From assembly GCF_052115445.1 (NCBI RefSeq), contig NZ_JBFRGR010000028.1, positions 20,735 through 84,734 of the forward strand: a stretch of 64,000 bases of DNA. The letters are read 5' to 3'. The notes under the pieces were generated by a model. The model was given only the letters and a program-made list of their open reading frames with translations, did not search any database and had not been told where the DNA came from. This document shows, piece by piece, positions 1-7,278 of this stretch; position 1 is the first letter of the stretch, and each line of letters opens with the position of its first letter. The position numbers and the translations under genes are program-made. This stretch comes from Paenibacillus_E sp052115445 (GTDB lineage: Bacteria; Bacillota; Bacilli; Paenibacillales; NBRC-103111).

Positions 1-166
1 ATCCAGCGACTTCAATGGTGACCCAGCTTCCTCGACAATCGATGCATTGTCCACAATGGTAGTTGGCGACAACATGTTGAAAGTTGTTTCCTGGTACGAT
101 AACGAGTGGGGTTACTCCAACCGCGTTGTTGACTTGGTAGCTTTCATCGCGAAAAAAGGTCTGTAA
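1..166 (+). CDS. gap: Glyceraldehyde-3-phosphate dehydrogenase, C-terminal end (partial)
   Basis: The window opens inside this gene; only the last 54 codons are present, read from base 2, ending TAA at 164-166. The segment contains the GAPDH C-terminal signature around SWYDNEWGYSNRVVDL, the helix that packs near the NAD site. The enzyme oxidises glyceraldehyde-3-phosphate to 1,3-bisphosphoglycerate with NAD in glycolysis. It is followed in the same direction by pgk, tpiA, gpmI and eno, so it is the first visible gene of the lower-glycolysis operon. Whether a CggR-type repressor precedes it cannot be seen. The catalytic cysteine region is outside the window. Confidence 0.95.
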   Translation, partial: SSDFNGDPASSTIDALSTMVVGDNMLKVVSWYDNEWGYSNRVVDLVAFIAKKGL

Positions 167-191
167 TTTCATAATTCATCAACTGGAAAAC

Positions 192-227
192 CACATGAAG
201 GGGAGAAGAGATTCTCCTCTTTATGTG
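192..227 (+). promoter_or_regulatory. Strong intercistronic stem-loop after gap
   Basis: A 16-bp stem (192-207 with 212-227; two G-T wobbles) closes a GAGA tetraloop 26 nt after the gap stop. There is no T-run after it, so it is unlikely to be an efficient intrinsic terminator. In gap operons of Bacillota, a stem-loop after gap can stabilise or separate the more abundant gap message from the downstream genes; that role is inferred here. Confidence 0.6.
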
Positions 228-296
228 CGATTTACACATGGAAAAAGATAGAACCGGTAGATAACCATACATGCCAGAGCTAATGCTTACGAAGTC

Positions 297-323
297 AGTT
301 TTCTGACGAAAACTTTTAGGAGG
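297..323 (+). promoter_or_regulatory. Hairpin directly before the pgk ribosome binding site
   Basis: A perfect 7-bp stem (297-303 with 308-314) has a TGAC loop and ends 3 nt before the AGGAGG Shine-Dalgarno at 318-323. An equivalent hairpin with the same loop and compensatory stem changes precedes tpiA. The common flank (ATGCTT.CGA.GTC) shows that the two leaders are homologous. Confidence 0.55.
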
Positions 324-331
324 CCTTTACG

Positions 332-1513
332 ATGAATAAGAAAAGTGTTCGCGATGTTGAAGTAGCTGGTAAAAGAGTATTTGTTCGCGTTGATTTCAAC
401 GTGCCTGTAGAAAACGGACAAATCACTGACGATACACGTATCAGAGAAACGCTTCCTACGATTAAATTCTTAGTTGAGCAAGGCGCTAAAGTAATTCTTG
501 CTGCGCATTTTGGTCGTCCAAACGGTCAAGTGGTTGAAGAGCTTCGTTTAACACCAGTTGCTGCGAAATTGGCTGAGCTTCTGGGGCAAAACGTGATCAA
601 AGCGGATCAATCCGTTGGTGAAATCGTGAAAGCACAAGTTGATGCGCTTGAAAATGGCGACGTTCTTTTGCTTGAAAACGTTCGTTTCAACGAAGGTGAA
701 GAGAAGAATGATCCTGAATTGGCAAAAGCTTTTGCTGATCTAGCTGATCTATTCGTGAATGATGCTTTCGGTGCTGCTCACCGTGCACATGCTTCGACTT
801 CAGGCATTGCTGCTTATATCCCAGCTGTTTCCGGTCTTTTGATGGAGAAAGAGCTTGATGTTCTTGGTAAAGCATTGAACAACCCAGAGCGTCCTTTCAC
901 AGCGATCGTTGGTGGATCCAAAGTAAAAGACAAAATTGCAGTCATTGAGAACCTTCTGAACATTGCAGACAACGTCTTGATTGGCGGCGGTCTTTCCTAT
1001 ACATTCTTGAAAGCACAAGGCTATGAAATCGGTAAATCACTTCTGGACAATTCGAAGCTTGATTTAGCGCTTAGCTTTATTGCGAAAGCCAAAGAAAAAG
1101 GCGTTAACTTCTTGCTTCCAGTGGATATCGTTGTTGCTGATAAATTTGGCGCAGATGCGAACACGCAAATCGTTGGCATTGACAGCATTCCTGCAGATTG
1201 GGAAGGCATTGACATCGGACCGAAAACACGTGAAATGTATGCAGACGTTATCGCAAAATCCAAACTTGTTGTTTGGAACGGACCGATGGGCGTATTCGAA
1301 ATTGAGCCTTTCTCCCACGGTACACGTGCAGTAGCACAAGCATGTGCAGACACGGAAGGTTACACAGTTATCGGTGGTGGCGATTCCGCTGCTGCAACTG
1401 AGAAATTCCACTTGGCTGAGCAAATGAACCACATGTCCACAGGCGGCGGCGCTTCCTTGGAATTCATGGAAGGTAAAGCATTGCCAGGTGTAGTAGCACT
1501 TAACGACAAATAA
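332..1513 (+). CDS. pgk: Phosphoglycerate kinase
   Basis: This cytosolic enzyme transfers phosphate from 1,3-bisphosphoglycerate to ADP and yields ATP and 3-phosphoglycerate. At 393 aa it has the usual length. Visible signatures are VRVDFNVP near residue 18, the DTRIRETLPT substrate segment holding the catalytic arginine, LLLENVRF, VGGSKVKDKI in the hinge region and the C-terminal GGGDSAAA nucleotide loop. The ATG is set by AGGAGG at 318-323 with 8-nt spacing. It lies 165 bp after gap and is cotranscribed with tpiA, gpmI and eno, as no terminator interrupts the run. Long antisense frames inside it are shadows. Confidence 0.98.
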   Translation: MNKKSVRDVEVAGKRVFVRVDFNVPVENGQITDDTRIRETLPTIKFLVEQGAKVILAAHFGRPNGQVVEELRLTPVAAKLAELLGQNVIKADQSVGEIVKAQVDALENGDVLLLENVRFNEGEEKNDPELAKAFADLADLFVNDAFGAAHRAHASTSGIAAYIPAVSGLLMEKELDVLGKALNNPERPFTAIVGGSKVKDKIAVIENLLNIADNVLIGGGLSYTFLKAQGYEIGKSLLDNSKLDLALSFIAKAKEKGVNFLLPVDIVVADKFGADANTQIVGIDSIPADWEGIDIGPKTREMYADVIAKSKLVVWNGPMGVFEIEPFSHGTRAVAQACADTEGYTVIGGGDSAAATEKFHLAEQMNHMSTGGGASLEFMEGKALPGVVALNDK

Positions 1514-1552
1514 GAAATTATTTTTCATACACAAGCGTATGCTTTCGACGTC

Positions 1553-1580
1553 AGTTATTCTGACGAATAACTTTAAGGAG
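1553..1580 (+). promoter_or_regulatory. Hairpin directly before the tpiA ribosome binding site
   Basis: A perfect 8-bp stem (1553-1560 with 1565-1572) has the same TGAC loop as the hairpin before pgk and ends 2 nt before AAGGAG at 1575-1580. Stem bases differ from the pgk copy on both sides in a compensatory way (TTTTC/GAAAA against TTATTC/GAATAA). Confidence 0.55.
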
Positions 1581-1589
1581 CCTTAACTC

Positions 1590-2342
1590 ATGAGTAGAAC
1601 ACCGATTATCGCGGGTAACTGGAAAATGTTCAAAACCGTTTCCGAAGCAATCAGCTTCGTGAACGAAGTAAAAGGCAGCACAGTAGAAGGCGTGGAGAGC
1701 GTTATTTGCTCCCCTTTCACAAACCTTCCTGCGCTTGTTGAAGCTACAAAAGGTACTAACGTTCATGTTGGCGCACAAAACCTTCACTTTGAAGATAACG
1801 GTGCATTCACTGGTGAAATCAGCGGCGTAATGCTGAAAGACCTTGGCGTTGAGTATGTCATCATCGGTCACTCCGAGCGTAGAGCTTACTTCGCTGAGTC
1901 TGACGAAATCGTGAACAAGAAAGTCGTTGCGGCTTTCAAACACGGCTTGAAACCAATTCTTTGTGTAGGCGAGAAGTTGGAAGAGCGTGAAGCGGGTCAA
2001 ACGAAAGACGTTTGTAAAGTACAAACAGAAGCAGCTTTCGCTGGTCTGAGTGCAGAGCAAGCAGCACAAGTCGTTATCGCTTATGAGCCAATTTGGGCGA
2101 TCGGTACAGGTAAATCTTCCACTGCGGAAGATGCACAAGACGTAATTGGCTATATCCGTACTTTGGTTAGCGGTCTTTATGGCCCAGCAGTTGCAGATGC
2201 AGTTCGCATCCAATATGGCGGCAGCGTGAAGCCGAACAACATCGCTGAGTATATGGCACAGCCTGACATTGACGGCGCACTTGTAGGCGGAGCGAGCCTT
2301 GAGTCCACTTCCTACATCCAACTCGTCCAGGGGGCGAAGTAA
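1590..2342 (+). CDS. tpiA: Triosephosphate isomerase
   Basis: It interconverts dihydroxyacetone phosphate and glyceraldehyde-3-phosphate. The protein is a 250-aa TIM barrel of normal length with all catalytic landmarks: the GNWKMF lysine near residue 12, the electrophilic histidine in IIGHSERR and the base glutamate in AYEPIWAIGTG, then the phosphate-binding loops YGGSVKP and GALVGGASL. AAGGAG at 1575-1580 sets the ATG start. The stop codon is followed after one base by the gpmI ATG, so the two are very probably translationally coupled. Confidence 0.98.
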   Translation: MSRTPIIAGNWKMFKTVSEAISFVNEVKGSTVEGVESVICSPFTNLPALVEATKGTNVHVGAQNLHFEDNGAFTGEISGVMLKDLGVEYVIIGHSERRAYFAESDEIVNKKVVAAFKHGLKPILCVGEKLEEREAGQTKDVCKVQTEAAFAGLSAEQAAQVVIAYEPIWAIGTGKSSTAEDAQDVIGYIRTLVSGLYGPAVADAVRIQYGGSVKPNNIAEYMAQPDIDGALVGGASLESTSYIQLVQGAK

Positions 2343-2343
2343 C

Positions 2344-3882
2344 ATGTCCAGACCGAAACCGGTAGCACTCATCATTCTCGATGGCTTCGGACTCCGCTCG
2401 GAAGAGCAGGGGAATGCGGTTGCTCATGCCAAAAAGCCTAACTATGACCGTTACTGGTCTACGTTCCCTCATACAACCCTCACGGCTTGTGGTGAGGCTG
2501 TAGGTTTGCCAGAAGGCCAGATGGGAAATTCTGAAGTAGGACACCTGAACATCGGCGCTGGCCGTGTGGTTTATCAGGATCTGACGCGGATTTCGAAATC
2601 GATTCGTGATGGTGAATTTTACGATAATGAAACGATTGTCGGCGCACTTCGTCATGCCAAAGAGAACGGCAAGAAGCTGCACCTGTACGGTTTACTTTCT
2701 GATGGCGGCGTACACAGTCACATTCAACATTTGTTTGCTCTATTGGAATTAGCGAAAAAAGAAGAGTTCAATGACGTTTACATCCACGCATTCCTGGACG
2801 GCCGCGACGTGGCTCCAGACTCTGCGAAGGGGTATATGGCGAGTCTTTTGAGCAAAATCGAAGAAGTCGGCGTAGGCAAAATTGCGACTGTACAAGGCCG
2901 CTATTATGCGATGGACCGCGACAAACGCTGGGAGCGTACGGAGAAATCCTACCGCGCCATGGTGTATGGCGATGGCCCAACCTACACGGATCCGATGAAA
3001 GCGATCGAGGAGTCTTACGAGAAATCCGTCTATGACGAGTTCGTTATGCCAACGGTTATCGTTGGTGATGATGGTCAGCCGGTAGGACTTGTAGAGTCAG
3101 GCGATGCCGTGATCTTCTTTAACTTCCGTCCTGACCGCGCGATTCAGCTTTCGCAGGTCTTTACGAATGAAGACTTCCGCGGCTTTGATCGTGGTCCTAA
3201 AGTCGCTAAAAACCTCTACTACGTCTGTCTTACGCTGTTCAGCGAGTCTGTAGACGGTTTCGTAGCGTACAAACCGAAAAATCTCGATAACACGCTTGGT
3301 GAGGTGTTGGCTCAGAACGGTTTGAAACAGCTTCGCGCAGCAGAAACTGAAAAGTATCCGCACGTGACGTTCTTCTTCAGCGGTGGTCGTGATGCTGAAT
3401 TGCCAGGCGAGACTCGCTTGTTGATTCCTTCACCGAAGGTTGCTACCTATGACTTGCAACCGGAAATGAGCGCTTATGAATTGGCAGACGCAGTGGTTAA
3501 AGAAGTAGAAGCGGAGCGTCATGATGTGATCATCTTGAACTTTGCCAACCCTGACATGGTAGGTCACTCTGGATTGCTGGAGCCAACGGTCAAAGCAATT
3601 GAAGCGACAGACGAGTGTCTTGGTAAAGTAGTCGAAGCTATTCTAGCTAAAGGCGGCGTAGTCTGCATCACAGCGGATCACGGAAATGCCGATGTCGTTA
3701 CGAATGCAGACGGCTCACGCAACACAGCACATACAACGAATCCGGTGCCTTTTATTGTGACAGACAAATCTGTTACACTAAGAGATGGCGGAATTCTGGC
3801 AGATATTGCACCAACGATGCTAGACTTCTTAGAAGTAAAGCTTCCGGAAGAAATGACCGGCACAACAATTGTAAACAAGTAA
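2344..3882 (+). CDS. gpmI: 2,3-bisphosphoglycerate-independent phosphoglycerate mutase
   Basis: This manganese-dependent mutase converts 3-phosphoglycerate to 2-phosphoglycerate. The frame is open from 2299, but the start used is ATG 2344 (MSRPKPVALIILDGFG), one base after the tpiA stop, with AGGGGG at 2329-2334 as ribosome site; this gives 512 aa, the family's usual size. Metal and catalytic motifs are LILDGFG, the phosphoserine segment GNSEVGHLNIGAGR, FRPDRAIQ, FFFSGGRDAELPGE, NFANPDMVGHSG and ITADHGNAD. The Mn-dependent, pH-sensitive enzyme is typical of endospore formers, where it helps sporulating cells store 3-phosphoglycerate (family knowledge). Confidence 0.97.
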   Translation: MSRPKPVALIILDGFGLRSEEQGNAVAHAKKPNYDRYWSTFPHTTLTACGEAVGLPEGQMGNSEVGHLNIGAGRVVYQDLTRISKSIRDGEFYDNETIVGALRHAKENGKKLHLYGLLSDGGVHSHIQHLFALLELAKKEEFNDVYIHAFLDGRDVAPDSAKGYMASLLSKIEEVGVGKIATVQGRYYAMDRDKRWERTEKSYRAMVYGDGPTYTDPMKAIEESYEKSVYDEFVMPTVIVGDDGQPVGLVESGDAVIFFNFRPDRAIQLSQVFTNEDFRGFDRGPKVAKNLYYVCLTLFSESVDGFVAYKPKNLDNTLGEVLAQNGLKQLRAAETEKYPHVTFFFSGGRDAELPGETRLLIPSPKVATYDLQPEMSAYELADAVVKEVEAERHDVIILNFANPDMVGHSGLLEPTVKAIEATDECLGKVVEAILAKGGVVCITADHGNADVVTNADGSRNTAHTTNPVPFIVTDKSVTLRDGGILADIAPTMLDFLEVKLPEEMTGTTIVNK

Positions 3883-3919
3883 AACTAAACTTATTTTATT
3901 GAAGGAGTGTTTTATCACA

Positions 3920-5212
3920 ATGACAATTATTTCTGATGTTTACGCACGCGAAGTATTGGATTCCCGCGGTAACCCAACGGTTGAAGTAGAAGTATACCTA
4001 GAGTCCGGCGCTTTCGGCCGTGCTATCGTCCCTTCAGGCGCTTCCACAGGCGCATACGAGGCTGTTGAGCTTCGTGATGGTGACAAAGGTCGTTACCTTG
4101 GTAAAGGCGTTCTGAAAGCTGTTGAGAACGTAAATGAAATCATCGCTCCTGAAATCATCGGTCTAGACGCTCTTGATCAAGTTGGCATCGACAACAAAAT
4201 GATCGAGCTTGACGGTACTCCTAACAAAGCTAAATTGGGAGCTAACGCAATTCTAGCTGTTTCCATGGCTGTTGCTCGCGCAGCTGCTGACGCTTTGGAC
4301 GTGCCATTGTACGTTTACCTTGGTGGATTCAATGCCAAAACACTTCCAGTTCCAATGATGAACATCATCAACGGTGGGGCACATGCTGACAACAACGTTG
4401 ACGTTCAAGAGTTCATGGTTCTGCCAGTTGGCGCTCCAACTTTCAAAGAAGCTCTTCGCATTGGCGCTGAGATTTTCCATAGCTTGAAATCCGTATTGAA
4501 AGAAAAAGGCCTTAACACAGCAGTTGGCGACGAAGGCGGATTCGCTCCTAACTTCAAATCCAACGAAGAAGCCATCACGACAATCCTTACAGCTATCGAA
4601 AACGCTGGTTACAAACCAGGTGTTGACGTATTCTTGGGTATGGACGTTGCTTCCACGGAGTTCTTCAAAGATGGTAAATACCACCTTGAAGGCGAAGGCA
4701 AATCCTTCACATCCGCTGAGTGGGTTGACTTCTTGGCTGCATGGGTTGATAAATACCCAATCATCACTGTTGAAGATGGTTGCTCCGAAGACGATTGGGA
4801 AGGTTGGAAATTGCTTACTGAGAAATTGGGTAACAAAATTCAACTCGTTGGTGACGATCTGTTCGTTACGAACACTGAGCGTCTTTCCAGAGGGATCGAA
4901 GAAAACATCGGTAACTCCATCTTGGTTAAAGTTAACCAAATTGGTACGCTTACTGAGACTTTTGATGCGATCGAAATGGCAAAACGCGCTGGTTACACAG
5001 CTGTTATCTCCCACCGTTCCGGTGAGAGCGAAGACAGCACAATCGCTGACATCGCGGTTGCTACAAACGCTGGTCAAATCAAAACAGGTGCTCCGTCCCG
5101 TACGGACCGCGTAGCGAAATACAACCAACTTCTTCGTATCGAAGACGAGTTGTTCACTGTTGCTCAATACGCTGGTAAAAAAGCATTCTACAACTTGAGA
5201 AACTTCAAGTAA
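3920..5212 (+). CDS. eno: Enolase
   Basis: It dehydrates 2-phosphoglycerate to phosphoenolpyruvate. The frame opens at 3899 but begins at ATG 3920 (MTIISDVYAREVLDSRGNPT), the normal enolase N-terminus; AAGGAG at 3902-3907 lies 12 nt upstream. The 430-aa product shows SGASTGAYEAVELRDGD, the GDEGGFAPN glutamate, metal ligands in MDVAS and VEDGCSEDDW, VGDDLFVTN, the catalytic lysine in ILVKVNQIGTLTE, and HRSGESEDSTIADIAVA. It is the last gene of the glycolytic operon and is closed by a strong terminator. Enolase is also part of the Gram-positive degradosome-like network. The 304-aa antisense frame inside it is a codon-bias shadow. Confidence 0.98.
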   Translation: MTIISDVYAREVLDSRGNPTVEVEVYLESGAFGRAIVPSGASTGAYEAVELRDGDKGRYLGKGVLKAVENVNEIIAPEIIGLDALDQVGIDNKMIELDGTPNKAKLGANAILAVSMAVARAAADALDVPLYVYLGGFNAKTLPVPMMNIINGGAHADNNVDVQEFMVLPVGAPTFKEALRIGAEIFHSLKSVLKEKGLNTAVGDEGGFAPNFKSNEEAITTILTAIENAGYKPGVDVFLGMDVASTEFFKDGKYHLEGEGKSFTSAEWVDFLAAWVDKYPIITVEDGCSEDDWEGWKLLTEKLGNKIQLVGDDLFVTNTERLSRGIEENIGNSILVKVNQIGTLTETFDAIEMAKRAGYTAVISHRSGESEDSTIADIAVATNAGQIKTGAPSRTDRVAKYNQLLRIEDELFTVAQYAGKKAFYNLRNFK

Positions 5213-5235
5213 TACATCCGTATGTAATGATATGG

Positions 5236-5264
5236 CGGGCAGGTGGCTTACACCTGCCCGTTTT
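5236..5264 (+). terminator. Intrinsic terminator of the glycolytic operon
   Basis: A perfect 10-bp GC-rich stem (5236-5245 with 5251-5260, loop GCTTA) is followed by TTTT, 23 bp after the eno stop. Confidence 0.85.
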
Positions 5265-5311
5265 GGCGTATAATGAGGGTAAAGTCGTCCAATGCAAGGG
5301 AGGTTATGCTT

Positions 5312-6025
5312 TTGAGCAACTGGGTAAAAACGATCCTGTTCCTAATAGGCTCCGCGGTGCTGACGCACTGGATTCCTTCCTCATTTTTTCGGAACCTGGA
5401 CACGATGGTACATGAGTTCGGGCATGCAGTTGCGACACTTGCGCTGTCCGGCAAGGTCATGTACATCGAGCTGTACAGGGATCACAGCGGCGTCACCTAC
5501 TCGTCCATGACCAAGTCATGGGCGGTCATCCCAGTCTCGCTGGCGGGATATATGACCGCCTCGCTGTTTGCTTGGTTTTTGTTCTCGGCGTACGCTAGAG
5601 GCAAGCAGAAGCTGGGATTGCAAGTGATGACGGCGCTGTCTGCGTTGTCACTGGTGCTGTTCGTACGGAATAGCTTCGGCGTTTCGTTCCTGCTCGGTTT
5701 TATTCTTATGACCGTGCTGGCTTTGGCGCTCGCGCCGAAGTGGCTGCGCGATTTTTACTACCTGCTGCTGGCGTTCTTATGCTTGGAGGAGTCGGTGTTC
5801 GGCCCGGGCTCGCTGATCGTATATGCGTTGCAAAACAGCCGGAGTGCTGGTGATGCGAGTAATTTGGCCAACCACACAGGGATACCTGCCATTGTTTGGG
5901 CGATCGGGTTTACGCTGTTCGCGCTGTGGTGTGCGAAGCAAGCGGTTGGTGCCTTCTTAGGGCGAAGCAAGAGAGCTAGAAATGCAAGTAGTAGGCCTAC
6001 TGCGATGGGGTCATATCGCGACTAG
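5312..6025 (+). CDS. M50-family (M50B-like) membrane metalloprotease homologue
   Basis: An integral membrane protein of about 237 aa with several hydrophobic helices. The zinc-binding HEFGH motif sits in the second hydrophobic region (MVHEFGHAVATLALSG), as in the M50B-like peptidase family of Bacillota. ATG at 5306 is only 2 nt from the GGGAGG ribosome site (5298-5303), whereas TTG 5312 lies 8 nt away and gives MSNWVKTILFLIG; I therefore choose TTG. The basic C-terminal tail is probably cytoplasmic. It is monocistronic between the eno terminator and the secG promoter. Substrate and physiological role are unknown. Proteolytic activity is inferred from the motif only. Confidence 0.75.
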   Translation: MSNWVKTILFLIGSAVLTHWIPSSFFRNLDTMVHEFGHAVATLALSGKVMYIELYRDHSGVTYSSMTKSWAVIPVSLAGYMTASLFAWFLFSAYARGKQKLGLQVMTALSALSLVLFVRNSFGVSFLLGFILMTVLALALAPKWLRDFYYLLLAFLCLEESVFGPGSLIVYALQNSRSAGDASNLANHTGIPAIVWAIGFTLFALWCAKQAVGAFLGRSKRARNASSRPTAMGSYRD

Positions 6026-6053
6026 GTGCTGATGCTTCGTTTAGGCCGTTTTG

Positions 6054-6082
6054 TTGTGTTCCTGGACGAACTATGTTAAAAT
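6054..6082 (+). promoter_or_regulatory. Probable vegetative promoter for secG
   Basis: TTGTGT (6054-6059), a 17-nt spacer, then TAAAAT (6077-6082), about 48 bp before the secG ATG. It agrees moderately with the sigma-A consensus. Confidence 0.5.
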
Positions 6083-6130
6083 ACTTATGCTAGTTGTATA
6101 AGGCAAAGAATCGGCAATTGGGGTGCTAAT

Positions 6131-6367
6131 ATGTTAATCTTTATGAAAATTTTGTTAATCATAGCTTCGGTTGGATTAATTGCGATTGTCCTTTTACAAA
6201 AAGGGAAAAGCGCAGGCTTGTCCGGTGCCATTTCCGGTGGCGCTGAGCACTTATTTGGTAAACAAAAAGCTCGTGGTTTGGAACTATTTTTGTCCCGTGC
6301 AACAATGGGTCTTGCTGCTGCATTCTTTATTCTTTCTATTGTCGTAGCATACGTAGTGAAAAGCTAA
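6131..6367 (+). CDS. secG: Preprotein translocase subunit SecG
   Basis: A 78-aa membrane protein with two hydrophobic helices (roughly residues 1-21 and 54-76) separated by the conserved loop QKGKSAGLSGAISGGAEHLFG, diagnostic of SecG. It associates with SecYE and assists protein export. Start ATG is preceded by GGGGTG at 6120-6125. Its position upstream of esterase, rnr, smpB and ssrA is a conserved arrangement in Bacillus and relatives. A terminator follows immediately, so the downstream genes probably rely partly on read-through or on their own promoters. Confidence 0.97.
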   Translation: MLIFMKILLIIASVGLIAIVLLQKGKSAGLSGAISGGAEHLFGKQKARGLELFLSRATMGLAAAFFILSIVVAYVVKS

Positions 6368-6383
6368 CACACATAAAACGATA

Positions 6384-6416
6384 ACAGCAGGGGAACTATA
6401 CTCCTGCTGTTTTTTC
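6384..6416 (+). terminator. Intrinsic terminator after secG
   Basis: A 10-bp stem (6384-6393 with 6401-6410, one G-T pair) is followed by a run of six T. Confidence 0.85.
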
Positions 6417-6452
6417 ATTTTTGTATAAGTGTTGGTGAAAGGATGAGTCATC

Positions 6453-7250
6453 ATTAAGGAAGAGCGGATTTATAGGTCGACAGAGCCCTTCTACTGGAAA
6501 GGGCATGGCGAGAAGCAGGGAACAGGCATTTTGATGATTCATGGCTTCACAGGATCACCTTCGGAATTCAGAAGAATTGGCTATATCTTGCGAGACGAAG
6601 GGTACACGATTCAAGCGCTCAGATTGCCAGGGCATGGCACTTCGCCTGAGGATATGAGGCGCACCGGATGGACGGATTGGTATGGGCATGTGCTGGAGAG
6701 TTACGATGAGCTAGCCGCTCGCTGCAAGCGAGTTGTGATCATGGGACATTCGATGGGCGGACTCCTTGCTTTGAAATTGGGGGGAGAACGCGCTGCTGCG
6801 GGCATTATCTCACTGGCTACACCGTTTTTCTTTACGACAAGGAAATTGGCGCTAGCTGGAGTTATGCAGTATGTATTGCCTTACATAGAGAAAAAACCCA
6901 AGAAGATCTCCACATTGTTGGACGAGTCATGTGCATATACCAAAACGCCGATTCGCTGTGTCGTCAGCTTAAGAAAGTTAGTCAAGGAAGTAAAGAAATT
7001 GCTACCGCGGGTAGATGCTCCGATCTGGATCGGGCAAGGAAATAAGGATGGAATCGTCCATCCTAACAGCGCAGTGTATCTACGGAATAGCGTCGGGTCA
7101 CAGGTATCGGAATTGCATTTTTATAAGGAATCCTCCCATGGTTTATTGCTAGATCAAGAGCGGGAGCAGATATATGCGGATATTTCTGCGTTTATCCTTT
7201 CGCTGCAAACGGCATACTATGGATTAAGGGACATGAGAACGGCGGACTAG
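6453..7250 (+). CDS. est: Alpha/beta-hydrolase carboxylesterase (Est30 type)
   Basis: The product resembles the carboxylesterase that follows secG in Bacillus/Geobacillus. HGFTGSP is the oxyanion segment, GHSMGG carries the nucleophilic serine, and the DGIVHP and SSHGL regions supply the catalytic aspartate and histidine. A conservative start is TTG 6531 or ATG 6534, but that removes the first strand. The frame stays open upstream to 6447 and encodes plausible esterase N-terminal residues (EPFYWKGHGEKQGTGILMIHG). The only start-like codons with correct spacing from GAAAGGA (6437-6443) are ATC 6450 or ATT 6453. An ATG at 6443 is out of frame and stops after four codons. The 5' end therefore uses a rare start or carries an indel. 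The coordinate given assumes ATT. It is followed 22 nt later by rnr. Confidence 0.8.
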   Translation: MKEERIYRSTEPFYWKGHGEKQGTGILMIHGFTGSPSEFRRIGYILRDEGYTIQALRLPGHGTSPEDMRRTGWTDWYGHVLESYDELAARCKRVVIMGHSMGGLLALKLGGERAAAGIISLATPFFFTTRKLALAGVMQYVLPYIEKKPKKISTLLDESCAYTKTPIRCVVSLRKLVKEVKKLLPRVDAPIWIGQGNKDGIVHPNSAVYLRNSVGSQVSELHFYKESSHGLLLDQEREQIYADISAFILSLQTAYYGLRDMRTAD

Positions 7251-7278
7251 AACAACAACAAGAAGGTGAAGAGTGTAT

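Noticed and set aside
4253..5167. 304-codon minus-strand frame inside enolase
   Set aside because: A shadow of strong codon bias in eno; no start signal and no family resemblance.
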